From assembly GCA_947445225.1 (NCBI GenBank), contig CANFCX010000006.1, positions 1 to 49,281 of the forward strand: a stretch of 49,281 bases of DNA, given 5' to 3'. Origin of the DNA: Rhodospirillales bacterium (GTDB lineage Bacteria; Pseudomonadota; Alphaproteobacteria; CACIAM-22H2). Of this stretch, positions 8,733 to 18,133 are shown one piece after another (positions within the stretch are counted from its first letter, which is position 1; every line of letters begins with the position of its first letter). Position numbers and translations under genes: made by a program. The notes under the pieces were generated by a model that saw only the letters and a program-made list of their open reading frames with translations, was not told the DNA's origin and searched no databases.

Positions 8733-10078
8733 TTGGCGGGCGGCACGCCGCAGGCGGACAAAGCTTCGCTCTGCCGCCGGGCCAGGGTGTCTTCGTCGAA
8801 ATCGCCGATCAGGTCGTGAAACAGGCGGTACCAGTTGATCTCGGCCTTGAGATGGAGAAAAACCGAGCCCAGGCCGATCGCCGCGCGGTCCATGAGGACG
8901 AATTCGCGCGGCGGCGTGACCCCGCCCAGACGGCGCAATTCGGCATGCACCTTGCCGGCGACCGCCGCGCCATAAACGCCGTCGGTAGTGTCCTGGATAC
9001 GCCGCGCCCTGTCCTCCATCAGCGGCGCGTACACGAATTCCGCCCAATGATTGAGAACCGCGATCACGTCCTTCGATAGGTTCTTGAACCCCCAAGTCTC
9101 ATAGGCATGCACGGCAAGTTCGGAATCGTTGGTGTTCAGCGCGTTGTACAGATCGATAACGCCGCGCACGAAAGACGGTTTGAACACGCGCACGCAGCCA
9201 AAATCGAGAAGATTGACCGACCCGTCTGAACAGGCGGCGTAGTTGCCCAGATGCGGGTCGCCATGGATGACGCCGTAATCGTAGAACGGCAGATACCACG
9301 CGCGGAACATGTTGTAGGCGACGACGTTGGCGCGCTTGGGGTGGCTCTTGACAAAATCGGTCAGCCTTTCGCCGTCCAGCCAGGTCATGGTCAACAACCG
9401 CCGGGTTGACAGCTCCTGCCGAACGCTGGGGACATTCACGCCCTTTTCGATTTGATGGATCAACCCATACAGGCGGACATGGCTGGCCTCGCGCGCATAG
9501 TCGAGTTCCTCGCGAAGCCGGGCGGAAATCTCGGCATGGATCTGACTCGTCGCAACGGCGCGGTCATACCGCTCGAAAATGGAGAAGGCGAGTTTGAGTT
9601 GCTGGAGATCCGCCTCCACCGCCGAATCCATGTCCGGATATTGAAGCTTGCATGCCAGTCGTTCGCCATCCGGCGATTGCGCGCGATGGACCTGCCCGAG
9701 AGAGGCCGCCGCCGCCGCCTCGCACTCGAAGGACCGGAACCGCTTTTCCCAGTTCGGTCCAAGCTCCGCGGCCATCCGCCTGCGGACGAAGGGCCAACCC
9801 ATCGACGGCGCCTGCGATTGGAGCTGCGTCAACTCGTGGACATATTCCTCGGGCAGGGCGTCGGGAATCGTTGAGAGGAGCTGGGCCACCTTCATCAGTG
9901 GACCTTTGAGTCCCCCGAGCGCCCGCCGCAAATCCGCGGCGTGGCGTTGGCGATCGATGGCGACACCGAAAAAGCGCTCGCCGGCGAGCCTGGCCGCCAG
10001 CCCGCCGACGGACGCGGTTACCCGCGCATAACGCCGCGCCCGACCGGTAAGCGTATTTTCGTCAACCGGCTCGGCCAT
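8729..10078 (-). CDS. ABC1/UbiB-family atypical kinase
   Basis: A 449-residue protein of the AarF/UbiB/COQ8 family. The family KxGQ motif appears as KVAQLLSTIPDALPEEY (about residue 62). An Ala-rich loop, EAAAAASLGQVHRA, replaces the Gly-rich loop. The catalytic and metal segments are VIHGDPHLGNY and LLDFGCVRVF. The family supports ubiquinone synthesis or lipid homeostasis through unusual kinase/ATPase activity; the substrate here is not known. ATG 10078 is preferred over a far-upstream in-frame start because it lies 5 nt past the stop of the pepF-like gene, giving a two-gene operon. The C-terminus meets the convergent epimerase gene. Confidence 0.88.
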   Translation of the reverse strand: MAEPVDENTLTGRARRYARVTASVGGLAARLAGERFFGVAIDRQRHAADLRRALGGLKGPLMKVAQLLSTIPDALPEEYVHELTQLQSQAPSMGWPFVRRRMAAELGPNWEKRFRSFECEAAAAASLGQVHRAQSPDGERLACKLQYPDMDSAVEADLQQLKLAFSIFERYDRAVATSQIHAEISARLREELDYAREASHVRLYGLIHQIEKGVNVPSVRQELSTRRLLTMTWLDGERLTDFVKSHPKRANVVAYNMFRAWYLPFYDYGVIHGDPHLGNYAACSDGSVNLLDFGCVRVFKPSFVRGVIDLYNALNTNDSELAVHAYETWGFKNLSKDVIAVLNHWAEFVYAPLMEDRARRIQDTTDGVYGAAVAGKVHAELRRLGGVTPPREFVLMDRAAIGLGSVFLHLKAEINWYRLFHDLIGDFDEDTLARRQSEALSACGVPPAN

Positions 10079-10083
10079 GCGCC

Positions 10084-11877
10084 TTAATCGAGCGTTTCGA
10101 GTTCGTCGATAAAACCTTCGATCACCGCCAGCCCGCGTGCCCAAAAAGATGGATCCGATGCGTCCAGTCCAAAGGGTGCCAACAGCTCCTTGTGCCGACG
10201 TGTGCCTCCGGCGCGCAGCATGTCGAGATATTTGGGCGCGAAACCCTCGGGTTGCCGGCGATAGACGGCGTAGAGCGAATTCACCAGGCAATCGCCGAAG
10301 GCATAAGCGTAGACGTAAAACGGCGAGTGGACGAAATGGGGGATGTATGTCCACCACACTTTGTATTCGTCATGGAGATTGAGGGCGGGACCTAGGCTTT
10401 CGTTTTGAACCGCCATCCAGATTTCGCCGATTCGTTCGGCGGTCATCTCCCCAGCGCGGCGTTCGTCGTGGAGGCGGCGTTCAAATTCGAAGAAGGCGAT
10501 TTGCCGCACCACCGTGTTGATCATGTCCTCGACTTTGCCGGCCAGCAGCGCCTTGCGCCGCTTGCCGTCGGCCTTGGCTAGCAGGGCCTGGAAGGTCAAC
10601 ATCTCGCCGAAGACCGACGCCGTTTCGGCCAAGGTCAACGGCGTGTCCGCCATCAATTGGCCTTGGGGAGCGGCCAGTATCTGGTGGACGCCGTGCCCCA
10701 GCTCATGGGCCAGCGTCATGACGTCCCGGGTCTTTCCCTGGTAATTGAGCAACAGATAGGGATGGGCCGAGGGCACGGTGGGATGGGCAAAGGCGCCGGG
10801 CGCCTTGCCCGGCCGCGCCTCCGCGTCGATCCAATCGCTGTCGAAAAAACGAGCCCCGATCGACGCCAATTCCGGCGAAAAGCGCGAATACGCCGAAAGC
10901 ACGGTCTCGCGCGCGCTCGGCCATTCGATGACCAGGTTGTCGGATTCCGGCAGGGGGGCGTTGCGATCCCAATAATCGAGGCGGTCCACGCCGAACCACC
11001 GCGCCTTGAGCCGGTAGTACCGATGGGACAGGCGCGGGAAGGATTGGCGCACGGCGGCAACCAGGGCGTCGACCACCTCGTCCTCGACGCGGTTGGCAAG
11101 ATTGCGCGCCGACACCGGGCGGCGAAAGGCCCGCCAGCGATCCTCGATCTCCTTGTCCTTGGCCAAGGTGTTGGTGACCAGGGAAAACAGGCGGGTATTG
11201 GCTCCGAACACCGAACTAAGCGATTGGGCTGCGGCGCGGCGCAAACGCGGATCGTGTTCGGACAAAAGGTGCAAGGCCTCCGCGCTCGACAAAGCGCGGC
11301 CGTCGACGGGAAAACGCAAGGAGGCGATGGTTTCGTCGAACAACCGCACCCAAGCGGCGCGGCCGGCGACCTGTTTTTCGTGCAACAGTTTTTCAAGGTC
11401 GTCGGCGAGCTGATGCGGCCTGAAGGCGCGCAGATCGCGCAGCCACGGCCGGTAATGGGCGAGTTCCGCGGCCTTGAGCTTGTTTTCGATCGCGTCATCG
11501 TCCAGGCGATTGAGTTCGAGAGTGAAGAACAGGGTGCGCGTGGAAATCGCGTTGATCTTCTCTTGCGTGGTCTGGAAAAAGCGGCCGATTTCAGGGTCGT
11601 CCATACACCCGGCATGGGTCAGTTCGGCGAAACTGCCGATGCGCCCAAGGCGTTCCTCGAGCCTTTCGTATTCGGCCACGGCCTTGCCCAGCGCCGCTCC
11701 GGGCATCGCCGCTAATTTTCCTTGATAGCGAAGTTGGAATGCCTCGGCCTCCGTGGCGGCGGTCGCCAAATCCGATTCCAGGGCAGCGGAATCCGGGCCG
11801 GAATAGAGATCGCTCAAATTCCAGCGAGGCGCCGTCACGGCCGCCTGTACCTTAGTCGCCGCGCCAACGTTCGACAT
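10084..11877 (-). CDS. pepF: M3-family oligoendopeptidase F
   Basis: A 597-residue cytoplasmic zinc metallopeptidase that cleaves oligopeptides. The HExxH zinc motif is in LAHELGHGVHQ (about residues 390-400), with the third ligand expected in TLAETASVFGEM. The N-terminal half has the all-helical PepF region after PRWNLSDLYSGPDS. ATG 11877 is chosen because GGGAG lies 6 nt upstream; an earlier in-frame start at 11919 adds a low-complexity leader. It is the first gene of an apparent operon with the ABC1 kinase, and divergent from the acyl-CoA ligase with 81 nt between them. Confidence 0.94.
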   Translation of the reverse strand: MSNVGAATKVQAAVTAPRWNLSDLYSGPDSAALESDLATAATEAEAFQLRYQGKLAAMPGAALGKAVAEYERLEERLGRIGSFAELTHAGCMDDPEIGRFFQTTQEKINAISTRTLFFTLELNRLDDDAIENKLKAAELAHYRPWLRDLRAFRPHQLADDLEKLLHEKQVAGRAAWVRLFDETIASLRFPVDGRALSSAEALHLLSEHDPRLRRAAAQSLSSVFGANTRLFSLVTNTLAKDKEIEDRWRAFRRPVSARNLANRVEDEVVDALVAAVRQSFPRLSHRYYRLKARWFGVDRLDYWDRNAPLPESDNLVIEWPSARETVLSAYSRFSPELASIGARFFDSDWIDAEARPGKAPGAFAHPTVPSAHPYLLLNYQGKTRDVMTLAHELGHGVHQILAAPQGQLMADTPLTLAETASVFGEMLTFQALLAKADGKRRKALLAGKVEDMINTVVRQIAFFEFERRLHDERRAGEMTAERIGEIWMAVQNESLGPALNLHDEYKVWWTYIPHFVHSPFYVYAYAFGDCLVNSLYAVYRRQPEGFAPKYLDMLRAGGTRRHKELLAPFGLDASDPSFWARGLAVIEGFIDELETLD

Positions 11878-11958
11878 GTTTTGCTCCCGGTTGTCGCCAT
11901 CGGTATAAGCTTCCTTCACAACCCGGCCAAGTCTCCACGCGCCGGGAGGGGGGGGACG

Positions 11959-13749
11959 ATGGACTACGATCGGTTGGTGAATCTTCCGAAACTGTTCTTC
12001 GACCAGGCCGATCGGTTGGGGGACAAGCCGTTTCTCTGGGCGAAACGGGATGGCCGTTTTACCGGCCGAAGCTGGAAGGAGATTGCGGCGGAAGTCAGCG
12101 CCCTTTCAAGGGGATTGCGCGCGCTTGGCATCGGCGCGGGCGACCGGGTCGTGCTGGTCTGTGAAAATCGGCCGGAGTGGCTGATCGCCGATATCGCCAT
12201 CATGGCCGCGGGCGCGGTCAGCGTTCCCGCCTATGTGACCAATACCTCGGACGATCATTTTCACATCCTGAACAATAGTGGCGCCAAGGCCGCGATCGTA
12301 TCGACCCCGGCGCTGGCCGAACGGCTGTTGCCGGCGGCGGCGCGCATCAAGGACCTCAATTGCGTCGTCGCACTCGAACCCACGGACGCGGGCAAGAGCG
12401 GCGTTCGGCTCCGGGCGTGGAGGGACCTGGTCAGTCTGGGCGAACGCCAGCCCGACGACGTGCGGGAGCGTGTGGGCCGCATCAAGCGCAACGAGTTGAG
12501 CTGCATCATCTATACCTCGGGCACCGGCGGTCTTCCCAAGGGCGTGGCCCTGTCTCACGGCTCGATGATCAGCAACTGCAAGGGCGCCTATCACGTCTTG
12601 TTGCAGCTCGGGCTTGCCGATGAGGTGTTCCTTTGCTTCCTGCCGCTTTCGCATTCCTACGAACATACCGCCGGGATGTTCTTCCCGATCTCCATCGGCG
12701 CGCAGATCTACTATTCCACCGCCGAGACACTTGCCCAGGACATGGTCGAAGTCCGGCCGACGATCATGACCGCCGTGCCGCGGCTATATGAAAGTCTCCA
12801 TCAGCGCATCCGCCGCGGCGTCGACCGCGAGACGGGGTTGAAGCGGTCATTGTTCGAGAAGGCGTTGGATCTGGGCATTCGCCGCTATGAGCGGCCCGAA
12901 TCCCTCACTTTGGGCGATCGACTGATCGATCTGGTGGTCGACAAGCTGGTACGCGACAAGGTGAGGGGGCGGTTCGGCGGAAGATTGAAGGCGCTGGTAT
13001 CCGGCGGAGCGCCGCTCAGCTATGACATCGGTCTGTTTTTTACGGCGCTCGGGCTGCGTCTGTTGCAAGGTTATGGCCAGACCGAGGCGGCGCCGGTGGT
13101 GAGTTGCAACCGGCCGTCGAAGGTCAAGCTGCGGACGGTCGGCCCGCCGCTTCCCGATGTCGAGGTGAAGATCGCCGAGGACGGAGAGATCCTCGTGCGC
13201 GGCGAGTTGGTCATGCAGGGCTATTGGAACGATCCCGCCGCGACCGCCTCGACCATCCGCGACGGCTGGCTGCACACCGGCGATATCGGCGTCGTGGACA
13301 GCGACGGTTACATACAGATCACCGATCGCAAGAAGGACATCATCGTCAATTCCGGCGGCGACAATGTTTCGCCGGCGCGCGTCGAAGCGGCGCTGACCCT
13401 TCAGCCGGAAATCGCCCAAGCCTATGTTCATGGCGACCGGCATCCCTATCTCGTCGGGTTGTTGGTGCCCGACGCCGAATTCACGGAGAATTGGGCGAAG
13501 GCTAACAACCGGCCCAACGATCTTGCCGCGTTGGCCAACGACCCCGGTTTTCATGCCGCGATGGAAGCCGTGGTCGAACGCGTCAACAAGACTTTGTCGT
13601 TGATCGAACGCGTTCGCCGCTTCGGTTTGCCAACCGAGCCGTTCACCGTGGCGAACGGCCAAATGACGCCATCGCTCAAGATCAAACGCCACGCGATTCG
13701 CAAGATTTACGGCGAACGCTTGGAGGCCCTTTACGAAGTCCAACGGTGA
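11959..13749 (+). CDS. Long-chain acyl-CoA ligase (AMP-forming)
   Basis: A 596-residue member of the ANL adenylating enzymes. The P-loop A3 motif is IIYTSGTGGLPKGVALSH (about residue 183). A5 is GYGQTEAAPVVSCN and the A8 hinge is ITDRKKDIIVNSGGDNVSP. The sequence is closer to the FAA1-like long-chain acyl-CoA synthetases (FadD15 type) than to E. coli FadD. It activates fatty acids to acyl-CoA through an acyl-AMP. ATG 11959 follows a GGAGGGGGGG ribosome site; the frame extends upstream but overlaps the divergent pepF gene. No lipid genes flank it, so the physiological substrate is unclear. Confidence 0.92.
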   Translation: MDYDRLVNLPKLFFDQADRLGDKPFLWAKRDGRFTGRSWKEIAAEVSALSRGLRALGIGAGDRVVLVCENRPEWLIADIAIMAAGAVSVPAYVTNTSDDHFHILNNSGAKAAIVSTPALAERLLPAAARIKDLNCVVALEPTDAGKSGVRLRAWRDLVSLGERQPDDVRERVGRIKRNELSCIIYTSGTGGLPKGVALSHGSMISNCKGAYHVLLQLGLADEVFLCFLPLSHSYEHTAGMFFPISIGAQIYYSTAETLAQDMVEVRPTIMTAVPRLYESLHQRIRRGVDRETGLKRSLFEKALDLGIRRYERPESLTLGDRLIDLVVDKLVRDKVRGRFGGRLKALVSGGAPLSYDIGLFFTALGLRLLQGYGQTEAAPVVSCNRPSKVKLRTVGPPLPDVEVKIAEDGEILVRGELVMQGYWNDPAATASTIRDGWLHTGDIGVVDSDGYIQITDRKKDIIVNSGGDNVSPARVEAALTLQPEIAQAYVHGDRHPYLVGLLVPDAEFTENWAKANNRPNDLAALANDPGFHAAMEAVVERVNKTLSLIERVRRFGLPTEPFTVANGQMTPSLKIKRHAIRKIYGERLEALYEVQR

Positions 13750-13764
13750 CCGCGACCCGTCGAT

Positions 13765-14133
13765 CTAACCGCGGGCGGGAAATTCCGGCGCTGCGTCGTC
13801 CAACCAGCCGAGGATGGCGATGTTTTCTCTTTCGACATAGGCAAGGAAATCGGTCTCCTTGCCGATCTCGACCAGCATCACGAATCGATGGCCGGTGGAC
13901 CGGTTTAGAGTCAGGGCCGGGCGCAGCCGGAAGCGGGCCAGCCGGCTGTTGAGCGAAGGCGTCGCGTAATATCCCCAGGATTTGCGGACGACATCGTATT
14001 CCGTGCCCGATTCGGTGGTGAAGGTCACGATTTCATCGGCCGCCAACGCGACATCGGCGACGTGCCGCAATGTTATGTCGCGCTCGCGGCCCACGCGGAA
14101 GTCGCGCGGCGGCTCGATCGGGGCCAACTTCAT
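13765..14133 (-). CDS. Unrecognised 122-residue protein of the sugar operon
   Basis: I do not recognise a family. The 122 residues are mixed beta/charged with no signal peptide or membrane segment: an early RERDITLRHVADVAL, central TEYDVVRKSWGYYATPSLN and a C-terminal TDFLAYVERENIAILGWLDD. The ATG overlaps the TGA of the cytidylyltransferase gene (ATGA), so it is translationally coupled and is the last gene of the sugar operon. Coupling and position suggest a role in the same pathway, perhaps as an accessory or substrate-handling protein. That is inference. Its stop faces the acyl-CoA ligase stop 15 nt away. Confidence 0.7.
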   Translation of the reverse strand: MKLAPIEPPRDFRVGRERDITLRHVADVALAADEIVTFTTESGTEYDVVRKSWGYYATPSLNSRLARFRLRPALTLNRSTGHRFVMLVEIGKETDFLAYVERENIAILGWLDDAAPEFPARG

Positions 14134-14846
14134 GCGCGCGCTGCCTCCTCCTGATCCGCCTGCCAGGCGCGGGCGATCTCGACGATGCGGTCGAAGGCCA
14201 TGGTTTCCGGCGGGCCGTCGTAACGCGCCACGATCCAGCGGGCCATCGCCAAATCCGCCGGTGTATCCACGGTGAGGTTGATGCCGGCATAAAGCCCCGG
14301 CGGCGCGGTCAGGTTGACGATGCTGAATCGGTCCGGGTGGGCGTAGATAAAACGCGTGACGTGCTCGCGGTCTTCGGCGTCGGTCGTTTCTCCGAGCACG
14401 CGCCGCAACGTCTCCGTCGCGACCACCTCAACGCTGTCGCCTGGCGGGAAGCTGCGCGGAAACACATTGGTCACCATTTCGGCGCCGCCCGCGTCATTGG
14501 CGGCGACGGCGCGATCGATCAGGACGGGATCGATAAAGGGGCTGTCGCCGGAGATACGCACGACATGCGAAAGGCCGAAGGCATCGGCACATTCGATGCA
14601 ACGTCGCAGCACATCGTCGGCTTGCCCACGAAACACCGGAACCCCGAGCAAACCGCCAAGGGTGGTTATGGGTGAATCAACTTCGCGGTCGCTGGTCGCC
14701 AGCACGAGAAGTTGCGGCGAGCGGGCGGCGGCGACGCGGGCGAGGACATGGGCGAGCAGCGGCCGGTCGCCGAGGGGTGCGAGCGCCTTGCCCGGTAGAC
14801 GGCGCGAATCGAAACGGGCGAGGACGAGGACGCCCGTCGTACTCAC
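14130..14846 (-). CDS. SpsF/NeuA-like cytidylyltransferase (nucleotide-sugar activation)
   Basis: A 238-residue nucleotidyltransferase. The start is GTG 14846, overlapping the TGA of the preceding epimerase gene (GTGA). The N-terminus has ARFDSRRLPGKAL, the nucleotide-binding signature of CMP-sugar and SpsF-type transferases (RxxSxRLPGK). VVRISGDSPFIDP carries the metal-binding Asp, and INLTVDTPADL is the conserved C-terminal segment. It would activate a sugar, probably with CTP; the exact sugar is not predictable. It sits in the sugar operon between the epimerase and the unrecognised small gene. There is no NeuB-type synthase nearby, so CMP-nonulosonate synthesis within this cluster alone is not supported. 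Confidence 0.85.
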   Translation of the reverse strand: MSTTGVLVLARFDSRRLPGKALAPLGDRPLLAHVLARVAAARSPQLLVLATSDREVDSPITTLGGLLGVPVFRGQADDVLRRCIECADAFGLSHVVRISGDSPFIDPVLIDRAVAANDAGGAEMVTNVFPRSFPPGDSVEVVATETLRRVLGETTDAEDREHVTRFIYAHPDRFSIVNLTAPPGLYAGINLTVDTPADLAMARWIVARYDGPPETMAFDRIVEIARAWQADQEEAARA

Positions 14847-15925
14847 GCCCCGGAGACCGAGCGCTTCGCCCGCTCCCATTCCGCGACGTACCATTCGCAA
14901 TACCGCTTGTAGCCGTCTTCGAGCGACCAACGTGCCTTGAACCCAAGCTCGCGTTCGGCGCGTTCGGTGGACAGCGTGCCGCGAATGGGCTTGTCCTCCG
15001 CGCGCGGACGCTCCTCCAACATTGCGCCCGGCACGACCGATTTGACCACTTTCGCCAGTTCGAGAATGGTGCGGGCGCGTCCAAACGTGATGTTGTAGGT
15101 GGACGACGAAATCGGGCCGACATGCAGCGCGAGCGATCGGACCAAACCGTCCACGAGGTCGCCGATATAGGTAAAATCAAGCCGGCCGTCCCCGCCGCCT
15201 TCGAGCAGCAACGGCTTTCCGACCAATGCGTTTTCGATGAACATTTGGCTCACCCGCCGGCTGATGCACCGTTCGCCGTAAAGCGCGCTCGGGCGGATGA
15301 TGGTCGTGCCGAGATTGTATTGATCGCGATAGACGCGAACCAGCCGCTCGGCCATGAATTTCGTGTTGGCGTAGATGCCCTTGGGCCGCGGCCGCGCGGA
15401 TTCATCAACCGTTGGCGTCTCGAAATCGCCATAGACCGTGGATGAACTCATCAGCAGGACCTGGTTGAGATCCTTGGCCGCGAACAGCCGGCTCAATTCA
15501 AGCACGTTGCGCAAGGTGAGCAACTGCACGTCAAAGCAGAGCCCGGGATTCTTGCGGGCGTCGACGGCGCTCGAAATCGCCGACAGATGCACGACCTTGG
15601 TCGGGAGGAATTCCTGAAACAGAAGTTCGATATCGAAAACATGGCGGGCGTCGGCGTTGCGAAGGTGGATGCCGGCCTCGCGCATCATCGCGAAGCGATC
15701 GAGCAAGAACGTCTGGTAGGCCTGGCGTTGGACGGGATGGCGTTCGCGTACATAGACGCTGTCGACCAGGCTGTTGAGCATGAGGTTGTCGACCACCATG
15801 ACCGCCGCGCCCAGTCGCGCGAGCTCCAGGGCCAGGTTATGGCCGATGAAGCCGGCGCCGCCGATGAGAATGATCCTCTGGTCGGCCAAACGCTGACGCA
15901 TGGAATCGTAAGGAATGTCGGTCAT
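14843..15925 (-). CDS. NAD-dependent epimerase/dehydratase (nucleotide sugar)
   Basis: A 360-residue extended SDR enzyme. The Rossmann motif is IGGAGFIGHNLA (about residues 21-32). SSSTVYGDFETPT and YANTKFMAERLV supply the Ser/Thr-Tyr-Lys set, and LDFTYIGDLVDGL is the conserved substrate-side segment. It epimerises or dehydrates a nucleotide-activated sugar. Its TGA overlaps the GTG of the cytidylyltransferase gene, and it follows the aminotransferase gene by 36 nt, so it is part of the operon. It differs clearly from the UDP-glucuronate 4-epimerase-like gene at 7.8 kb, so a distinct sugar is probable. Confidence 0.87.
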   Translation of the reverse strand: MTDIPYDSMRQRLADQRIILIGGAGFIGHNLALELARLGAAVMVVDNLMLNSLVDSVYVRERHPVQRQAYQTFLLDRFAMMREAGIHLRNADARHVFDIELLFQEFLPTKVVHLSAISSAVDARKNPGLCFDVQLLTLRNVLELSRLFAAKDLNQVLLMSSSTVYGDFETPTVDESARPRPKGIYANTKFMAERLVRVYRDQYNLGTTIIRPSALYGERCISRRVSQMFIENALVGKPLLLEGGGDGRLDFTYIGDLVDGLVRSLALHVGPISSSTYNITFGRARTILELAKVVKSVVPGAMLEERPRAEDKPIRGTLSTERAERELGFKARWSLEDGYKRYCEWYVAEWERAKRSVSGA

Positions 15926-15961
15926 GCGGGGTTCCCCCGGTTGTCTTTGGCGAGGATACGC

Positions 15962-17116
15962 TTAGAGCCTGGCGGCGGCGACAGCATCCTTGAATGCGCG
16001 AGCGACTCGGGCGGCGTCGTCCGCCGTGAGATGTGGACCGACCGGCAGCGAAATGGTCTGCGCCGCCAGCCATTCGGCGATGGGGAATTGCCCTGGGCGA
16101 TAGCCGTATTTGTCCCGGTAATAGCGGAACAGAGGCACGGCCGATGGGTAATGCACGCTCGATCCGATGCCGCGCGCCGTCAGGCCCGCCACGATCTTGT
16201 CGCGATCGAGCCGACCGTCGCGCGGCAATACCGCGTTCAGGCAATAATGGGACGACACGGCCTTGCCTTGGACGGCCTCGAATACGGTGACTTCGCTGAG
16301 GTCCGAGAGGCCGGCTTTCAGCACGCGGTAGTTTTCCGCGCGGCGTTTCTGGAAGGCGTCGAGTTTGTCGAGTTGGGCGAGCCCGACGGCCGCTTCGATT
16401 TCGTTCATGCGGTAATTGTAGCCAAGGGCATTGACGTCATAGATGCCCGGCCGCGCCCTTTCGCCGATCGCCTTGTCGTAGCCGAAGGCGCGCCGCTGGC
16501 GAATCGACGCCGCAAGCCCGTCGTCGTCTGTGGTCACCATGCCGCCTTCGATCGTGGTCATGTGTTTGATCGGATAAAACGAGAAACAAGCCGAATCTCC
16601 CAATGTGCCGACTTTGCGGCCGTCATAGACGGCATCCAGGGCCAGCGCCGCATCTTCGATGAGCAGCGCACCGGCGCGTTCGGCGACAGGTCGAATTCGA
16701 TCCATCTGGCAGGGCAGGCCGAGATAATGAACGACCGTGATCGCCTTCGTCCGCGTGGTGACTGCCGCGGCCACGCCCGCCGGATCGATGTTCCCGGAGT
16801 CGGGCGCGACGTCGACGAAGACCGGCCGGGCGCCGCAATATTCCGCCGCATGGGCGGTGGCGACGTGGGTCATCGCCGGCACGATGACCTCATCGCCGGC
16901 ACCGATGCCCTTGACGAATAGCGATAGGTGGAGCCCGGCGGTGCAGGACGACACGGCGATGGCATGGCGGGCTCCCGCCCGCTCGGCGAAGCGATGTTCC
17001 AGGTCGTGTGTCAGCGGGCCGTGAACCACGGTCGTGCCCTGAAGGACACGCGTCACGGCGGCGATTTCGGCGGCGTCGAACATCGGACGCCCGAAGGGGA
17101 TGGGATGGTCGCTCAT
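15962..17116 (-). CDS. DegT/DnrJ/EryC1/StrS-family sugar aminotransferase
   Basis: A 384-residue PLP enzyme that transaminates a keto nucleotide sugar to an amino sugar. VSSCTAGLHLSL binds the cofactor phosphate, LIEDAALALDA carries the Asp that contacts the pyridine nitrogen, and the Schiff-base Lys is in FSFYPIKHMTTIEGG (about residue 185). GYNYRMNEIEAAVGLAQL is the typical downstream signature. Start MSDHPIPFGRP at ATG 17116, 15 nt after the stop of the Gfo/Idh dehydrogenase. The dehydrogenase, this aminotransferase and the GNAT gene together form a canonical module for making an acylated amino sugar. Confidence 0.92.
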   Translation of the reverse strand: MSDHPIPFGRPMFDAAEIAAVTRVLQGTTVVHGPLTHDLEHRFAERAGARHAIAVSSCTAGLHLSLFVKGIGAGDEVIVPAMTHVATAHAAEYCGARPVFVDVAPDSGNIDPAGVAAAVTTRTKAITVVHYLGLPCQMDRIRPVAERAGALLIEDAALALDAVYDGRKVGTLGDSACFSFYPIKHMTTIEGGMVTTDDDGLAASIRQRRAFGYDKAIGERARPGIYDVNALGYNYRMNEIEAAVGLAQLDKLDAFQKRRAENYRVLKAGLSDLSEVTVFEAVQGKAVSSHYCLNAVLPRDGRLDRDKIVAGLTARGIGSSVHYPSAVPLFRYYRDKYGYRPGQFPIAEWLAAQTISLPVGPHLTADDAARVARAFKDAVAAARL

Positions 17117-17131
17117 TGGGTTTTGGTCCGC

Positions 17132-18133
17132 TCAGATGAGGTAGGAAACTTTCACGGTGCGCCGCTGCTCGATCGATTCCCAGGCAGCGAAACACACATC
17201 CATGACACGGAAAACGTCGGTAGCGGAGACCCCCGGCTCGCGGCCCTCGCGAATGGAGGCAACGAAGTCGGGGATGAGGTCGCCTTTCTCCATGCCCGGA
17301 TAGGGGGAGGAGTCCTGGGCTTCGTCCTCCGGGTTGTCGCCGCTGAAAATCTTCGCATGCGGGGTGTCGTTGATGAATGTCTTGCGTGTTCCATAGACGT
17401 TCAGCGCATGGAATTTCGGGCGCGCCGGGCCGAAATTCGTCGTGGTCTTGGCGAGCGCGCCGCCCTCGAACCGCAGCAGGTTGACGAGCAGGTCGTCATA
17501 GGGGTAGCGGCTACCGCGGGTCAGGATCTTGTTGCCCATGCCGCACACCTCCTCGACCTCGCGCCCGATCAGCCAGCGCATGAGGTCGATCAGATGGATG
17601 CCCCCGCCATAGGTCACGCAATAAAAGGCCATGCGACCCCGCCAGCCCTCGGTGATCTTATGCAAAATGTGATGAAGATAATCGGCCTCGAGGTAAACCA
17701 ACTCACCGAACTCGCCGGCCTCGATCATGTGCTTCAGTTTGAGGAAGCGGGGACTGGCCCGAAGAATTAGGTTGGAGCTGATGCTCCGCTTGCTGTCCTG
17801 CCAGGCGCGGCAGAGTTTGGCGGCATCGGCGCGGAACAGGGCTATGGGTTTTTCGATCATGACGTGTTTGCCGCCATTCAAGCAGGCGATGGCCTGCTCG
17901 GCATGGGCGTCGTCATAGGAACAAATTGAAACGATGTCGATGTCGGGCGCTTCGGCCAAACGCCGCCAATCGGTGAAACGGCGCTCGATGCCGTAACGAT
18001 CGCCGACCTCACCCAGCTTTTCGCTGTTGATGTCGCAAATCGCCACGACGTCGCAATCGGGTATGCGGCGATAGGTTCGTAGATGTTGCTCGCCGACACC
18101 CAACCCAATGACACCCGCGCGCAGCGCCTTCAT
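17132..18133 (-). CDS. Gfo/Idh/MocA-family oxidoreductase
   Basis: A 333-residue NAD(P)-dependent sugar dehydrogenase. The nucleotide-binding motif is GVIGLGVGEQHL (about residues 7-18). MIEKPIAL has the conserved EKP, and the C-terminal half (YLEADYLHHIL, GGGIHLIDLMRWL) is the alpha/beta substrate domain with the HxxD-type signature. It probably makes the 3-keto or 4-keto sugar used by the adjacent aminotransferase. The ATG overlaps the TGA of the GNAT gene (ATGA), so the two are coupled. The oxidised position is not predictable. Confidence 0.9.
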   Translation of the reverse strand: MKALRAGVIGLGVGEQHLRTYRRIPDCDVVAICDINSEKLGEVGDRYGIERRFTDWRRLAEAPDIDIVSICSYDDAHAEQAIACLNGGKHVMIEKPIALFRADAAKLCRAWQDSKRSISSNLILRASPRFLKLKHMIEAGEFGELVYLEADYLHHILHKITEGWRGRMAFYCVTYGGGIHLIDLMRWLIGREVEEVCGMGNKILTRGSRYPYDDLLVNLLRFEGGALAKTTTNFGPARPKFHALNVYGTRKTFINDTPHAKIFSGDNPEDEAQDSSPYPGMEKGDLIPDFVASIREGREPGVSATDVFRVMDVCFAAWESIEQRRTVKVSYLI

